From Bugula neritina (Eukaryota; Bryozoa; Gymnolaemata; Cheilostomatida; Bugulidae), in assembly GCA_964035545.1 (NCBI GenBank), contig OZ037765.1, positions 26,052,504 to 26,116,503 on the forward strand: a DNA stretch of 64,000 nucleotides, written 5' to 3'. The position numbers and the translations under genes are program-made. Positions 1 through 14,929 of the stretch are shown in pieces. The notes under the pieces were generated by a model. It did not search any database and had not been told where the DNA came from. It saw only the letters and a list, made by a program, of their open reading frames with translations. The stretch's first letter is position 1, and each line of letters opens with the position of its first letter.

Positions 1-1
1 A

Positions 2-2151
<2,150 letters not shown>

Positions 2152-2535
2152 TTGATCTAGCCAGCTGCGCCCAAGCTTCTTCATAATACTACATGCATAT
2201 TATTTTATTATGGACTTACTACATGCCTTCATATATTGGGAGTAACTGATATTAGCTTTTGGAACTTATAGTAAATTATTAATCGAAACCGCCCATTTCT
2301 GAATCTGTTCATACTATAAATTATGTAAATATTCAATCTCTTTTTACATCATTTTTGTACAATGAATTTTCAAAAACAAATGCCTCTACTGTTCAAAAAC
2401 CAATATTTTAGTTGACCAATATTCTTGCTAAAGAGTTATCATTAGTTTTTTTAATGCGGAGATTAATGCATATCCATGATTTGCCATAAGTGGAAAGCAG
2501 CATAGTTTGCGTATAAATATACACAGTTTATCGAA

Positions 2536-2541
2536 TTTATT
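2536..2541 (-). terminator. Candidate poly(A) signal of the 648-aa membrane protein gene
   Basis: TTTATT on the plus strand (AATAAA on the minus strand), about 190 bases past the stop at 2734. Motif and position only. Confidence 0.4.
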
Positions 2542-2631
2542 ATGAAATCCAATTATTCTATACAAAAATATGATGCGGTTTTACATATATCTTTTTGTGA
2601 TTATTGTTATTGGCTTGTCATATGTATGCTC

Positions 2632-2637
2632 AATAAA
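2632..2637 (+). terminator. Candidate poly(A) signal of PASK
   Basis: AATAAA about 480 bases after the PASK stop, in a stretch without coding potential. It lies beyond the reverse-strand AATAAA (2536-2541) of the convergent gene, so the two 3' UTRs probably overlap. Inferred from motif and position only. Confidence 0.45.
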
Positions 2638-2733
2638 GTATGTTACATGATGTGTTAACACAACTTGACTGTAGCACAACATAGAGCATGTGTTGTTTTT
2701 CTTGAAGTTGTATACAATTTTTAGCCATTCATT

Positions 2734-5700
2734 CTAAGAGCTGATAAAATCAAAAGAACTCCTATGGTTTTGTGGACTGTCTTGTTTTTGGTCCAAAACT
2801 GGGTCATACCTCATAAATTCTCTAAATACAGCATCTGTTTTTTCATCTATGCTATAATCTCTCTTGTTCTCTCTGCTTTTGCTTCGGCTAAAATTTGCAT
2901 TGAGTAACTTAAAAAACACTCCTTGCTTAAGGCGCTTTGAGTTAGCAGGATTACCATCAAATGGCTGACTAGACACACAATTGGAATCTGTTGTGGGATA
3001 TTCGGCTGATTGCCAACTGCTTCCTTGAGGTCGTCTGTGGCAATTCTGAAAATCTTGGCGTTTTCTAGCAGCTGTTTTTAGTGCATAGTCTGTTGGCGTT
3101 TCAGTAAGTGTTTCAATATTTAGCGAGTCAAACGCCAACCCAAGAGTGGTAGTGGATGGGACAGTGTGAAGCTTGCTGTCCGAATCGGTGGTGGTGGATG
3201 ATTCGAATGAGGTAGTCACTTCCACCCGACTGGACTCTGATGACTGAGCACCTTCCGTGGTTATAGTATCAAAGCTATCGAAACTCTTCTCATTACTGCT
3301 GTTGGCATCTAGGTGACTCCTATTCCTTGTCTTCAAAATTCTTTGAAAATTCTGTCTTCTGGCAGTATAACTTTTCTCAGGAGGTTGAAGAAAATCCCTC
3401 ACTAGCATACTTTCATCTGCAAAATTTAAAAGAAAACACCTCAGCAACTATAGCTTTAGCGGTATTTATTGACATTTTACTCAGAAATAAAGCTATTGAC
3501 CATTTTCAGCTATAACATTAAGCAAAAATTAGAATAAGTTCAGTAGAATTTGCTCGTATATACTGGAACTGAAATATTGTACGTATTTTAATCATCTTTC
3601 CTTTCAGTACACTTTACTGGCTATTAGTCAGAATTTCTGAAAAAAAATTTGAACTTATAAAAAACTACAATATTATATAGTTTTATTACACAACTTAAAT
3701 TATAGTGCTTTAATATCCTCCAGTTAATTCACCTGATCTGTAGTTTTTGGTGTGGGGCATTATTTTTCAAGTATCATCAGAAGTACATTTCTCGACAAAA
3801 TTATTATTTACACATTTTCAAAACTATTATGCTGAACTGAGCTATAAATCATAGGTACCTGAAATAAAATATATAGACCACAAAAAAGCTCTTGCTAGAA
3901 TTTTGAAATGAAACTTCTAATTTAGTTGCTTTTTTGCAAAACAATACAACCAAGAAAAATATATTGACTGACCTGGCCAACGGGTTTTGCAATGACCATT
4001 TGTAAAATTGTGAAGATCTGATGAAACTGAACTAAATGCACCAATCCTTTCACCCTTTTCTGTTCTTTCAGCATCCAGCGTTGTACAGAGTACAGCTTTC
4101 TCATGTTCTTTCCTTCTTTGCTACAGCAAGTAAGATAGCTAAACACTATAATAGTCACATAATATAGCATGCATTCTGTAAAAATAGAAAAATGTAACTG
4201 TCCAAGAAACTTATTTGCTTTACTCAATAATCCTAGTTTTGTAGCATCACTATAGGACACCAAAGCTACAACAATTTTATTAGAAAATCATCTAACAGTT
4301 TATACTATAATAAAAAATTAGATAATTCCACAGCTTAGTTGAAGAGTTCTTTTTTTAACTTTGCACAGATAAATTCCTTTCAAAATATAAATTTAGTCAA
4401 GAAAATATGTGATACTTCTGCAATTTAATGAAGAAGCTTAATAAAGGATGACAAATAAGCCAGCATGAAAAAATACAAGTCTAACCTCTAATCGGCTACT
4501 AGTTGGAATATTTCACAGCTGACATATTTTAATAAATTTACAAACCTCATTTTGAATCTCATCAAGTTCCTCATTACTCTGTAAGCTCGCTCTGAGTTTC
4601 CAAATAGCTAGCTCACTTTTACTATTGCAAGTTGGTTGGCCATCAGGAGGAATGCCGGCAGTGTTTGGTGATCTGCTCTTTGGGCTATAACCTGTTACTG
4701 GCTCTTCTGTCAACACATATTAAATAAATTTAAATTAGTTTGTGGAACCATTTAATTTGTCTCTTTGTTTAGAGTGTGGCTAGAATGTTCCCATTTGAAA
4801 AAAACAAATGGTATTGAGCACCTTCAAAATCATTAAGCCTGCACCTATCTCAAAACTACTTTGTTTATTGGTTGAGTTGAGGCGACAGTATAAATGCTCC
4901 AAATTATGCATTTAAATTATAACAGCCTTTGTATAATAATATTAAACTAGTTTAAAGTTTAATTTTATGTATAAAATACACGTATGCATCGTTTATAAAT
5001 AGATTGCTTATTAGAAATGCCAAAGTTGATCACTATTAGGCTACAAATTAAACCATAAAAAAATCAGAATTGGCCCTCAGCAAAAAACTTTTCTAAAACT
5101 ACATTTGGACTACCGGCATTTAAATTAATTTTTGCAATAAAATAATCTATTCAGGTCCTTAAAACTGTAAACTCTGTTTATGACCATTTAATTTCTGACT
5201 TGTCAGACATGTATTAGGCTATAGCTCACTGATGTGAAACTTTCTTGAGCCAAATAATGATGAAGTTATACACAGTGCTCACCTGACGGATGGAGGAAGT
5301 GCTTCCAGGTGGTTTCATATTGACTTGCTGTTGCAGGTGGTAACAAATCTATATCATGAGTCATGCTGGGGTAATTAGCAAACCTAAATAGTATACCATA
5401 GAGTGTGTGTACATAATATATAGGCTACAGTGGAAAGGTGCAAGTGTAATGTTGCATATACATGTGAAATAAAACCACTTTAATTTTTCTAGCCAGCTAG
5501 CTGACTTTCCAGCTAGCTGGCTTTTCTAGCTAGATTTTTCTAAAAGCAATATTTTAAAATAAATTTGAGAAAGGGGAAAGTTTTATGTACTATAAAAAGC
5601 ATTTAGAAGGCATAGTAAGCAACGTTTATTAAAGCTTTTTTAAAGCCAAATTTGGAATGCATACAAACAAATAAAAAAAAACTCACGCAAGTTAATACTC

Positions 5701-8700
5701 GCTATCCCTGTGAGAAAACCCCTGATAAAAAGGGTTTTTGCTAAAGCGGGCTAAGGACATTTAAATGAGGCACAGGAGCAATTATGACTGGATGCTCTTC
5801 CTAACAACACCAATGGCCTTTGTCAGGCTCGAACCCATGACCTCGTGTTTACTAGGCAAACGCTCTAACCCCTAGACCACGGCTGCATACAAACAAATAC
5901 ATTTACGTTATATAAGATTGATAACATTGAGGAAATCTATGAGCAGATAATAGAAAGACTATAGAGCGGTTTTAACAGCTGCAATACATTTTTAATTATT
6001 AATATTATTATAAACATAAGCTAAAAAATTAGATGTTTTTGTGGTTAAAAGAGAAAGAATATCTTTAAAGTTTAAAAATAATTATGTCACCTAATATATT
6101 TTCAAATGGAGTTGGTGACAGTTTATAAGCATCAGACATATACTGAGCTTCATGATTATCTAATATTTGTTTCTAAGTAACAGAATAAACAGATTAGAAA
6201 TGACAGTCATCGATTCCGTTAGTTTTTGACTGTCCTATATATTGACCTCTACATCAATGGATTGTAAGATTCACACATACACATAAGGAGCATGCTCAAG
6301 TCTCAACACAAAAACTAAAACTTCTGAAACTAATTCCAACAAGGAACTTCATATAACTCTACCCGTCATCTGCCAGTATAGTTGTTTGTCTTCGAAGGGT
6401 CTGAGTTGTAGAGGCCGGGTCATCGTCCTGACTTTTAATTAATCTCACACATTTTTCTTTTGCTAAATGATCAAGCAGCTCTGTTTGTGTGGACTGCCTC
6501 CGTTTTGGCACGGGCCTATAAAAGCAAATATACCAATTGTGTATAACAAATATCTGGTGCAAAAGTTTTAAAATGTTGTATTCAGCATTAAAAACAGAAG
6601 CTTATAATTTACTCTCCTGTAACCTATATCTAACTTTATTTACTTGAATATTAAAAAAAAATTATATTCTATAAAAAAATTATAACATTACCTTCTAAAT
6701 ATTTACAAACATTAGGTAACGTAAAGATTAGTGAATTAAGACTATCTGCAGTTCATCCCAACTTAAATAGGTCTGAGTAATAGAACCAACCACTTGGTAC
6801 AGATTTCATACATAAATATTTACCTGAATGCAGAGAGAAAGGCTCGACTGGGCTGACAGTGTTGCTCTTCCTGACTAGCAGCACGCCTAGTTGACTCTGT
6901 CAACATTCTCACTTCACATGGAGTGTTGGCATCAATGACTAGATAAATAACAAAAAGCATGCTATGAAACTATGCTTATAAAATACTTTTACTGGTTTTG
7001 CCTTACCGTCCTTACAATTTACATTACAATATGTTTTTAACAAAATTAATTTTTATATCAACATAACAAGAAATTAATGAGTCAATGTTTTCAGGTTACT
7101 GGTGCCATTTGCTTAATTTTCCTGATAACATGCTGATTAAAATTTTATCAAGAAAGTAAGAAAGCCTAGCTGAATGTGTATGATGCAACGTTCATTGTCA
7201 GTAACACTTCATGCATGCGATTAGCTTGACATTTTCACGGTCTCTTAAATGCAGATTGTACTCTCTACCCATGGGACAGCATCAGCTATTGTTCACCTTC
7301 CTCTTTATGTACTGTTACTATTGACTGGCGTTTACATTTCTTAGAATAACACAGGCTATATATACTCAATTAGATTCATTCGAACTTCTGTTAGTCATAG
7401 TTATAACTTACCAGTAACTTCTGATCTGTTATCAGTGCACATGCTACTGTCCAATGAGCTTGGTAAAGGTTTTCTGCTGTTATTAAAAACAGCAATGTTA
7501 GCCTTAGAAGAGGTTCGTGATGATCTCATTCCATTCTGAGATGAGAGTGACTCCCTCTCTAAGCGCCATCTGCAAGTAGATAAATATTTTACTGAGGCGG
7601 TTTTCCAGTAAAGGCAAATTAATGAGCGATAACAGAACAGGTAACATAGTATGACATGTTATATACCTATGTCATGTGACATAATATGACATGCGACAAT
7701 GTCCCTAAACTTGGTCATCAAATTATTTTGATTGTACATGTACTAAAGGGCTGAGGCCTATTGCTTTTTCCAGTTACATAAAGTTTGGATGAACTGCTTT
7801 GTTTTAGGGTTTACTTCAGCAGAAAGCACATACTAGTGTTAATTGCTTTTAAGATGTCTCTACATAGTTATTGCATCTGATATGATGGGTTTAAGTTCAA
7901 GTAAATATGGTCTTATAGTTACATAAGTTTGATTATATACCTGGTTGATTGCACATGAGTTTAATTACAGTATATGCAACTCAATGTAGTTACCTTGGAT
8001 CGATGTAAAATACCTACATAAAGAAAACTCTATAAGCTAAAGTGAAAAAGATATATTTTGTGCCATTTAAGCGGTTGATCAAAGGGATCACCATGTTTTG
8101 AAATAGATGTCCTTTTTTTACCCAAATGCAGGAGTTAATGGAGAGTGAGAGCTAATCGAAATGGACTGCAATGTTGATTAATAATTTATGACAAATTCAT
8201 TAAACCTACAAAATGCACAGATGCATAATTAATATACACACTACGAAAGTTCTAGGTTGAGCAAGTACTTTGCATTGAATATAGGTAGTTATAAACCTAA
8301 AGTCAATTATATTTTATCTGTTAGTTTTAGACTCATAAAATTGTATAGCGAGCAAGAAGGTCTCATCTGATTTGGAATTAGGTTATATCTCATAATTTAT
8401 TCAACTCGGGTTTAATACACTGCTCGTAAACTCAATTATATCTAATAAACTCACTATCACTAGGTTATATATTACGCCCACTCTTATGAGTATCAGCAAA
8501 ATTCATCGTTTATATAATAAAAGGCATTGATTTCTTAAAAATAACCAGTTATTGTATTTTTAAAGGTTATAAACCTTGTTGTGAAGTCAGTGACTGCAAC
8601 GGCCAAGCCCTAGTTTCACAGATAATATCAGAAAATTACAGTAGGATGATCTCAGCTGACTTACTGGCTGGGAGAATTGCACTGCACGCTACTTCCTGTC

Positions 8701-10822
8701 AAGTGTTGGTCAGCGAGCTCCACGTCTAAACTACCGACAGCTTGTGAACCTGAAGCATAAGACTTATTCCAATAGATTAGCAGCAAATTAACCATCACAA
8801 GACATTTGTAAGCGGCTTGTGGATATATCTTATATCTCGCAATCGCAAATATTAGCACAATTATCCAATGGGTAAGAATTGTGTAAGTGTACAGCTGAAC
8901 TTTAAAGTGCTAAGAGGCCTCGCAGCACCATCTGTTTTACAAGAATTAATAGCTAAAACTGTTCTAGATAGTTTTCCAGAGTGTTTTGGCTTATTCATAA
9001 TCAAAGCAGCTCCAAGCAAGAGCTCAACATTAATTATTACTCAAATCCAAAGTTTTCCAACAAATAATTAGTTGCCCTCTACCATTATTATGAGAAAATA
9101 TTATTTCAAAGCTTGATATTAACTAATCAGTTTTGGTGTATATACCAATTAGAAGTAACTAGAAAACAACATTAATCACCAGGCTATTTCTTCACAAATG
9201 AAAGCATTATTGGTAACTAAAACTTATTTTAAAATCTACTGCTAATTAATTTAAGAACGTTTCTCATGAATAATTAACAGGAATAAATTCTCAATGGATT
9301 AATGCACAATGATTACATTTCCTCCATTTCACAGCATTCTTAAAGTGCAATTATCAAGTAGACAGTTTAAGATGGCATCTTGAGTTAATTCATTTCAAAA
9401 TACATTTTGTATTATTTAAGAAAAGTCCAATTTTTTAAATGGGGTAAAAATATCAATATATGTGTGCGAGTGTATATAGTATATGTATATAATATATGTA
9501 CATATATATAAATATATAATATTATATGTATGTACCACCTGCCCATATAGTAGAAGGACTGGGTTGACATCTCTCATTGGAAGAATCAACGGAAAGTTTC
9601 GATGGAATGCAATGGTCAACACTACAAACGTGAATGCACCAAATTATGACAATTTTGAGTACATCAAGTAGATAATGGAAAATTAGTAGCTCATGATTGT
9701 TATGAAAATCGTTAGTAGAAATGGTTAAAAAGCAAGAATATAGCCATTAGCAAAGCACTTATATGGCAATATTCATTCGATACCCCTTTGAAATGGGAAA
9801 GCATATTTTGCTGGATGTGAGCTTGTGAGATGGAACAGTGATTGAAAGAGGCTATTACATAATTTATTTTATTTTCATATTCAAGTTTCTCACATTCATA
9901 ATTATCATAAAAACATAACTTCTTTCTAATAAGTAAGCCATTAATATTATACAGACCAGCCCATGGTCTTTACCCTATACTCTCTACTCTATAGGGATTA
10001 GTCATCGCTAAGGGCTATAGCATGAGTGCTGTTCCGATGATTAGCCATTGGTAACATTCCGGGTCTGCTATTTGAGGTTTGTTTGCTTAAATAATCCTCA
10101 CCAGCTAGTTTTTATAGAGGCCGCAAATTTAAGCAGATGCAATTTTTTATACAGGTTAAAATTAGTTTATTCTGTAAGTACTAATTACAAAAAAACATTT
10201 TATATACAGTTTTGCTTGTTTTGTTATTAAATTTAGATGTCACGTCTAAACAACTTTTGATGGTTACAATGTAATTTTATGTATACTTTTTATGTTACCT
10301 ATGCACCACACCACACCAAGATTCTATACCTGTGTTTGCGGTCTGTCATATCAATATCTCTCAATATATTGATAGCAGGGAACTCTTGAGCACAATTAAC
10401 AGAAGGTGGCTTTATGAAAGTCATTGCTTCTTCATTCCCATTAATATATGGTTTGTCAGCTTCTAGTCTAGAATCAATCAAAATTTTAATATGTAGAGGT
10501 TTAAAATAATATATGTTAATGTAAAATAAAATTCAAATATTTAAAGTTAGGTTACCTATATAAAATAATAGTATTGCACGGGCCTAAAGAATAGAATTTC
10601 TGCACACCTAAGTTTAATGCTGTACACATTTTACATAATATAGACATAACTTGTACTATTTTTGTATCAGAATGTCCTCACGGGTAGATATCACACTTAC
10701 CCTGTTTGCGGAACAGATTTGGTGCAGTGTTTGTAACAGATTATGAACAGGGTTAGAACACCAAGACCTCCAAACACACCTACTATCAACACTATTATAG
10801 TTATATAGCGCTGATGAAGCAT
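2734..10822 (-). CDS. Unrecognised single-pass membrane protein, 648 aa
   Basis: Eleven coding exons in transcription order: 10822-10701, 10467-10330, 9621-9539, 8749-8665, 7569-7412, 6938-6824, 6515-6363, 5383-5283, 4706-4546, 4120-3973, 3416-2734. All phases agree and the sum is 1947 bases (648 codons plus stop). The proposed start MLHQR leads into a hydrophobic helix at residues 6-31 (YITIIVLIVGVFGGLGVL, then LTLFIICY) followed by KHC, as in a signal-anchor protein with a long cytoplasmic tail. The tail is rich in Ser, Thr, Arg and Gln, with many RRQS/KRRQST-like basic-serine sites, a helical stretch near SELAIWKLRASLQSNEELDE, and a C-terminus SSFDFISS. No known domain is recognised. Exon 4120-3973 is read in a different frame from the longest open frame there. 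An exon-like block 11020-10958 (SSRDTISSLGKI) upstream does not join in phase and may be 5' UTR. The start and the 9621-9539 exon are the least certain parts. Confidence 0.7.
5658..5673. repeat. Left copy of SINE target-site duplication
   Basis: TGCATACAAACAAATA, identical to the 16 bases at 5884-5899 on the other side of the SINE. Confidence 0.85.
5674..5883 (-). mobile_element. tRNA-derived SINE with 16-bp target-site duplication
   Basis: Read on the minus strand it starts with a tRNA-like head (GTGGTCTAGGGGTTAGAGCG, box A) and a box B (GGGTTCGAGCC), then a body ending in TTCTCACAGGGATAGCGAG and a T-rich tail. It is flanked by a perfect direct repeat TGCATACAAACAAATA at 5658-5673 and 5884-5899. 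It lies in an intron of the 648-aa membrane-protein gene. Three relatives occur at 29868-30062, 44632-44780 and 49361-49565. Confidence 0.88.
5884..5899. repeat. Right copy of SINE target-site duplication
   Basis: TGCATACAAACAAATA, identical to 5658-5673, directly abutting the tRNA-like head of the SINE. Confidence 0.85.
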
Positions 10823-11869
10823 GTCAACTTGTCTTCCTGCAACCAAAAGAACTGATCCTACTCAATCAGCATAAAATTTGAAATTATCTTGGAGATCTTT
10901 AGTAAATTGAACAAATTAAATTCATATATATTTATATTTGATTTTGCAAGCGCTTACCTCATCAAAGTCTTTCAATAAAATTATTTTCCCTAATGAACTG
11001 ATAGTATCTCTAGAGCTACCCTGTTGGGATCAACAAGCACTGCTAGTCATTCTATCCAATCACCAATTTGATATAAAGAATAAAAATATTAAAATACGTC
11101 TTGCATTCTGCATGCCAAATGAAATGTTATCACAATTGCATGTGGTATATATACACAGTGGCAAAGGCTTTATCAATCGATACCTTATTTGAATAATTTC
11201 ACTATAAATACATCTAAAACTGCATATAAAACATCCCAGTGTGGCAAGCTATACCACTGAACGTATATATTGATCAGTTAATGTGGCATTACGTTAATGC
11301 CACTGATTGTTCCCCACGAGCATTAATGCTCCTCGTTGAAATGACCTTCCATGCTATAATTATTGCTTACAAATGTATATAACTTCAAAAGATAATGATT
11401 AATTGCAAACAGTTTAATTAAGTATTTAAAATAATGTTTTGGGTGCTAATTTGGAAATTTAAATAATAATGCAAGGTGAATAATAAACTAGTTCAATGGT
11501 AAGGATAAACCATTAGCCAAGCTAACAACATAATAGTATGTGTAATAGACTTCTCATTTATCACTAAGCGTTTTTGAATGTAATAGGAAAGCTGTCTACA
11601 TGTTTGAGAAAAACTGAAATCAAATTTAATTTTGAAATATTTTATTATCAAATAATTTACAATTCTGTAGCAGTACATTACTTTGACTCAGTTGTGTATA
11701 AAACATTTTTTACCAATCCAAGCAACAAGCCAAACAAACAGAAACACTTCAATAGTAACAGGCACCAAATAAATGTAGTACCAAAAGCCCCACTGCTCAA
11801 CATCAGTCCACATATCAGTACTATTATTTAGTGGCACAGTGAAGTTTAAAGTAGAATTAGTTAATGTGT

Positions 11870-12286
11870 CTAACTATCAGCTTGGTCCATAGGCTCACTA
11901 TCTGAGTCCTCTGAAAGAGGTAAACTCTCAGCAATAATACGTAATAAACTTTCAGTTTGCTCCTCTGTTAATCTTTCTTCACTTTCTTCTACAAGAAGCT
12001 GTATTTCAACAGCTGTCGTGGGTCTATGATTGAGCAGTTGCAGCTTTTCTGCCTTAGTAAGATTAAAAGGTTGCAATTGTTTTACAAAATGTTCTATGAC
12101 TTTTGAGTCTTGAGTTTTACAGGGTGTTTTTTCTAAATACTTTGCTGTTTCGTAGCAGATAGTGGCTAAATTCTGCTGCTGAAGAGTGGGTGTTTTGTAG
12201 CCACTTCTTCCAGCCTGAATGTCTTCCAGGAGACTAAGAACTTCGTAGTTACTTAGCAAAGCGGCACATTCATTAACAACGTCCAT
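11870..12286 (-). CDS. CRCP: RNA polymerase III subunit RPC9 / CGRP receptor component
   Basis: A single open frame of 138 codons from MDVVNECAALLSNYEV to ..MDQADS. The family signatures are intact: N-terminal ALLSNYEV, the central QQNLATICYETAKYLEKTPC, and the block TKAEKLQLLNHRP followed by TAVEIQLLVEESEERLTEEQ. This is the RPC9/CRCP subunit, which pairs with RPC8 in the RNA polymerase III stalk; in vertebrates it was also described as a receptor component for CGRP. Human CRCP is 148 aa, so the length fits. The start is placed at MDV because it aligns with the human N-terminus; the frame stays open 15 codons further upstream. The gene has no intron, unusual among its neighbours. A candidate reverse poly(A) signal lies at 11641-11646. 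Confidence 0.94.
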   Translation of the reverse strand: MDVVNECAALLSNYEVLSLLEDIQAGRSGYKTPTLQQQNLATICYETAKYLEKTPCKTQDSKVIEHFVKQLQPFNLTKAEKLQLLNHRPTTAVEIQLLVEESEERLTEEQTESLLRIIAESLPLSEDSDSEPMDQADS

Positions 12287-13579
12287 ACCACTTTTCAATA
12301 GATGGCAAGGAAGCTTGAAGACCAGCTGCAATCACGAATCCCCAAGACACAGCGACTATCACAAAGCAGACCTACAATTAATACATGCATGTGAATGTCA
12401 TAGCTGGGCAATACTCGCCATATAAACTATAAAAATGGTTATCACCCACCAAAACGTATAGATGGCATTTAATATGTAGAATAAAATATTACAGTGACTA
12501 TTTCATCTACAAATGTGATAACAAGGAAAAGATACACGGCTCAATTGCAGTTGTGAACTCTTATTAAAGTTTTAATATTTCCGAGAAAACAATTCCACAA
12601 TCTACCTTTATTTTATTACACATTTGCTAGGATAAAATGGTGAGTAAATTAGAAGACAACTCAGAACGGTTTTAGAATCAAATTATGAAAATAACAATGG
12701 AACGAAAGTTTATAATACAAGGCTAGCTCGCACCATTAGAATGAAATGCTAAGCAAGTGGAACTTGAAAATTGCATTGGATAGCTGTTATGGCTGTTGAT
12801 GAACAGCACTGGCAGCCCGTGGTATTAATTAATGATTAAAACAGGCACCTAGACCAAAAGGCATAATGCACAATAAATGAGGGGAATTTAATATAGCCAT
12901 AGTATTTGCCGTAAAATCTTCGCAATTGACTAGAGAACCAACTTTAGAGATTATATTATAATTTTCCACCTAATCAAAAATAAAGTCCAAAATTAAGTAC
13001 AAATTAATAGAAATTAATACAATATTTTCAGCATACTAAAGAATTGATTTGTGTTTTTAATGCATTGTTGAGATATGCTTAAACTTCAAAAGCATATTCA
13101 TACTCTAACAGTCTGTGGTGAGAGATTAGTATTTCACTGAGTTGGTATTAACCCAACATAACTACACAGCATATGTCAATGTGGTGCTTCATTTGACTCT
13201 AATTAATTACATGTAATAACTTAAGTAAGGTTATACTAAAGGTGTACTATTTACATCTTAATGGTTTTTCTTTTCACTTCTAGCTTCTGTTGGTTCAAGT
13301 TAAAAATAAGTTGAAGGCAAAAGGCAACCTGTGAATTCAACCTATAATCAGCTGCTGCAAAACATTACCAGTCTTCAATATTACTATTGATAACTGGTTT
13401 TTACTATAACCTGCTTGAATTAGGGCTTATTTAGGTTTAAAATCTATCTTAATCATAATGGCTAGTCCATCTTTATCTAAGCCTAGTTTTGGTAGTAATA
13501 CAGTAAACATAGTACTAGTAGATCTACAGCTACTCCTAGGTTGAACTTGAAGCTGATGGCATGAGATTCAGATTTAGCT

Positions 13580-14870
13580 TACAGTTACACCATCAATATC
13601 ATACTCTATTAGTATGAATATCATTAGCAGTATGAGTATGACTATGAGACCGAGTATGACTATGAGACTGAGTATCAGTATCACTACGACTAGAATAATT
13701 TGAATAACATAAAATTAAATAATCAATCACAATGTGAGCTCTAATTCAATAGGCAAAGTCAAATAACAATGTGAATGCTTGGCATTAATAATATCATTAT
13801 GCTAATTCATTAAATAATTTATCAAGTTGAATTTAAAATAAAAATTAAATCAAAATGAGGTGAATGAATATAAATAATATTTATATTAATATTATAATTA
13901 TTATTATTATTATACATTCATTTTCAAATTGAAATTGTAATTTTAATTTATACTTTGTACCGTGCTTTCTATGAGTTCAACAATCTTCTTACTTAGAGTG
14001 ACCATCGTACAAAAGCAGACATCGCTGTGTAGACAAAATTAATTTTACATATAAACGTATAATTTTATTTTTTAAACGTTATAATTAATAACGTCTAACA
14101 CTAATGTAAGCTTGTATTTACACTTAGTTCTATAAAAAGTGCATTAGCGTCACTGGTGGTTATAACATAAGGACTGCAGCAAATCGGTTGACATATTGGC
14201 GGCGACAACTCTTCGTAAAGCAACTCGTTTAGAAGTGGCCTAAATTATATGTAGTTATCTTCCTTCTCTAAACGAAAACGCTGCCTTTGCATAAACAGCG
14301 AGTCAAATCCCATCACGTGTATGCAAAACCGCGTCTTTTATTGTTGCTATGAAAATGATCTGTGGGAAGGCGACTACCAAAGAAACATAAAATTTGAATT
14401 CTGTTTTTTACAGGTTACCCCAATTTCAGTATTAGAACTAAGTAAATTTTAAACTGTTGTAACATGTTTAGTATAAATTATATTACTTATTAAATTGTCA
14501 TTTTAAAGTTATCATAATTGTTTCACTATTTTAAAATTCAATATTATCACTATGATTTATTCATTTGATTATATTTATTGATAATGATTCTTACCTATTC
14601 TCACCTATCTCCACTTTGTCCTGTTCGGGTAGCGAGATCATGATTTATTGCTTATCATTATGATAAGGACAAATTCATTATTACTATGATTAACATTTAA
14701 GTCAATAACTCTAAGTATAGGTGCATTAGTATTACTATTATTATTAAGTATTATATGTGTCACTGTTCAAAATTATGTTTGAACTTTACAGTTAAGTTTA
14801 TTCTATTGCTCAATGCCAAAATAAATATTAATAATAGTAATACTGATACATTACATGTGTATAGACTATA
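13580..14870. repeat. Degenerate repeat island 1
   Basis: Low-complexity sequence dominated by drifting versions of short words such as GAGTATGACTAT, GTATCACTA, ATTATTATTAT and AATAGTAATACTGATA. Similar islands occur at about 28.85-29.85, 39.5-40.0, 49.98-50.6 and 58.64-59.25 kb. Confidence 0.6.
14594..14635 (+). repeat. 42-bp dispersed repeat, copy 1
   Basis: CCTAT..CACCTAT followed by CCACTTTGTCCTGTTCGGGT. A close copy stands at 56016-56057 in a TXNDC11 intron, same strand. The GTTCG core resembles an RNA polymerase III box B, so it may be a piece of a longer SINE. Confidence 0.6.
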
Positions 14871-14929
14871 GTTTTAAAGAATTGTAATGTGATTTCTCAT
14901 ACTCATTTAGTTTTACACTGACAGTGACA

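Larger units (their letters stand above)
2152..2733. other. Convergent 3' UTR region
   Basis: AT-rich sequence between the PASK stop and the stop of the reverse-strand membrane-protein gene. Apart from one candidate poly(A) signal on each strand I see no open reading frame or repeat of note. Confidence 0.6.

Noticed and set aside
3922-4263. Minus-strand frame of 113 codons
   Set aside because: The true exon here (4120-3973) reads in another frame, which joins its neighbours in phase; this longer frame is a shadow.
10958-11020. Exon SSRDTISSLGKIILLKDFDE as coding exon upstream of the 648-aa protein
   Set aside because: Good splice borders but its phase (0) does not fit the next exon (phase 1 needed); at best a 5' UTR exon.
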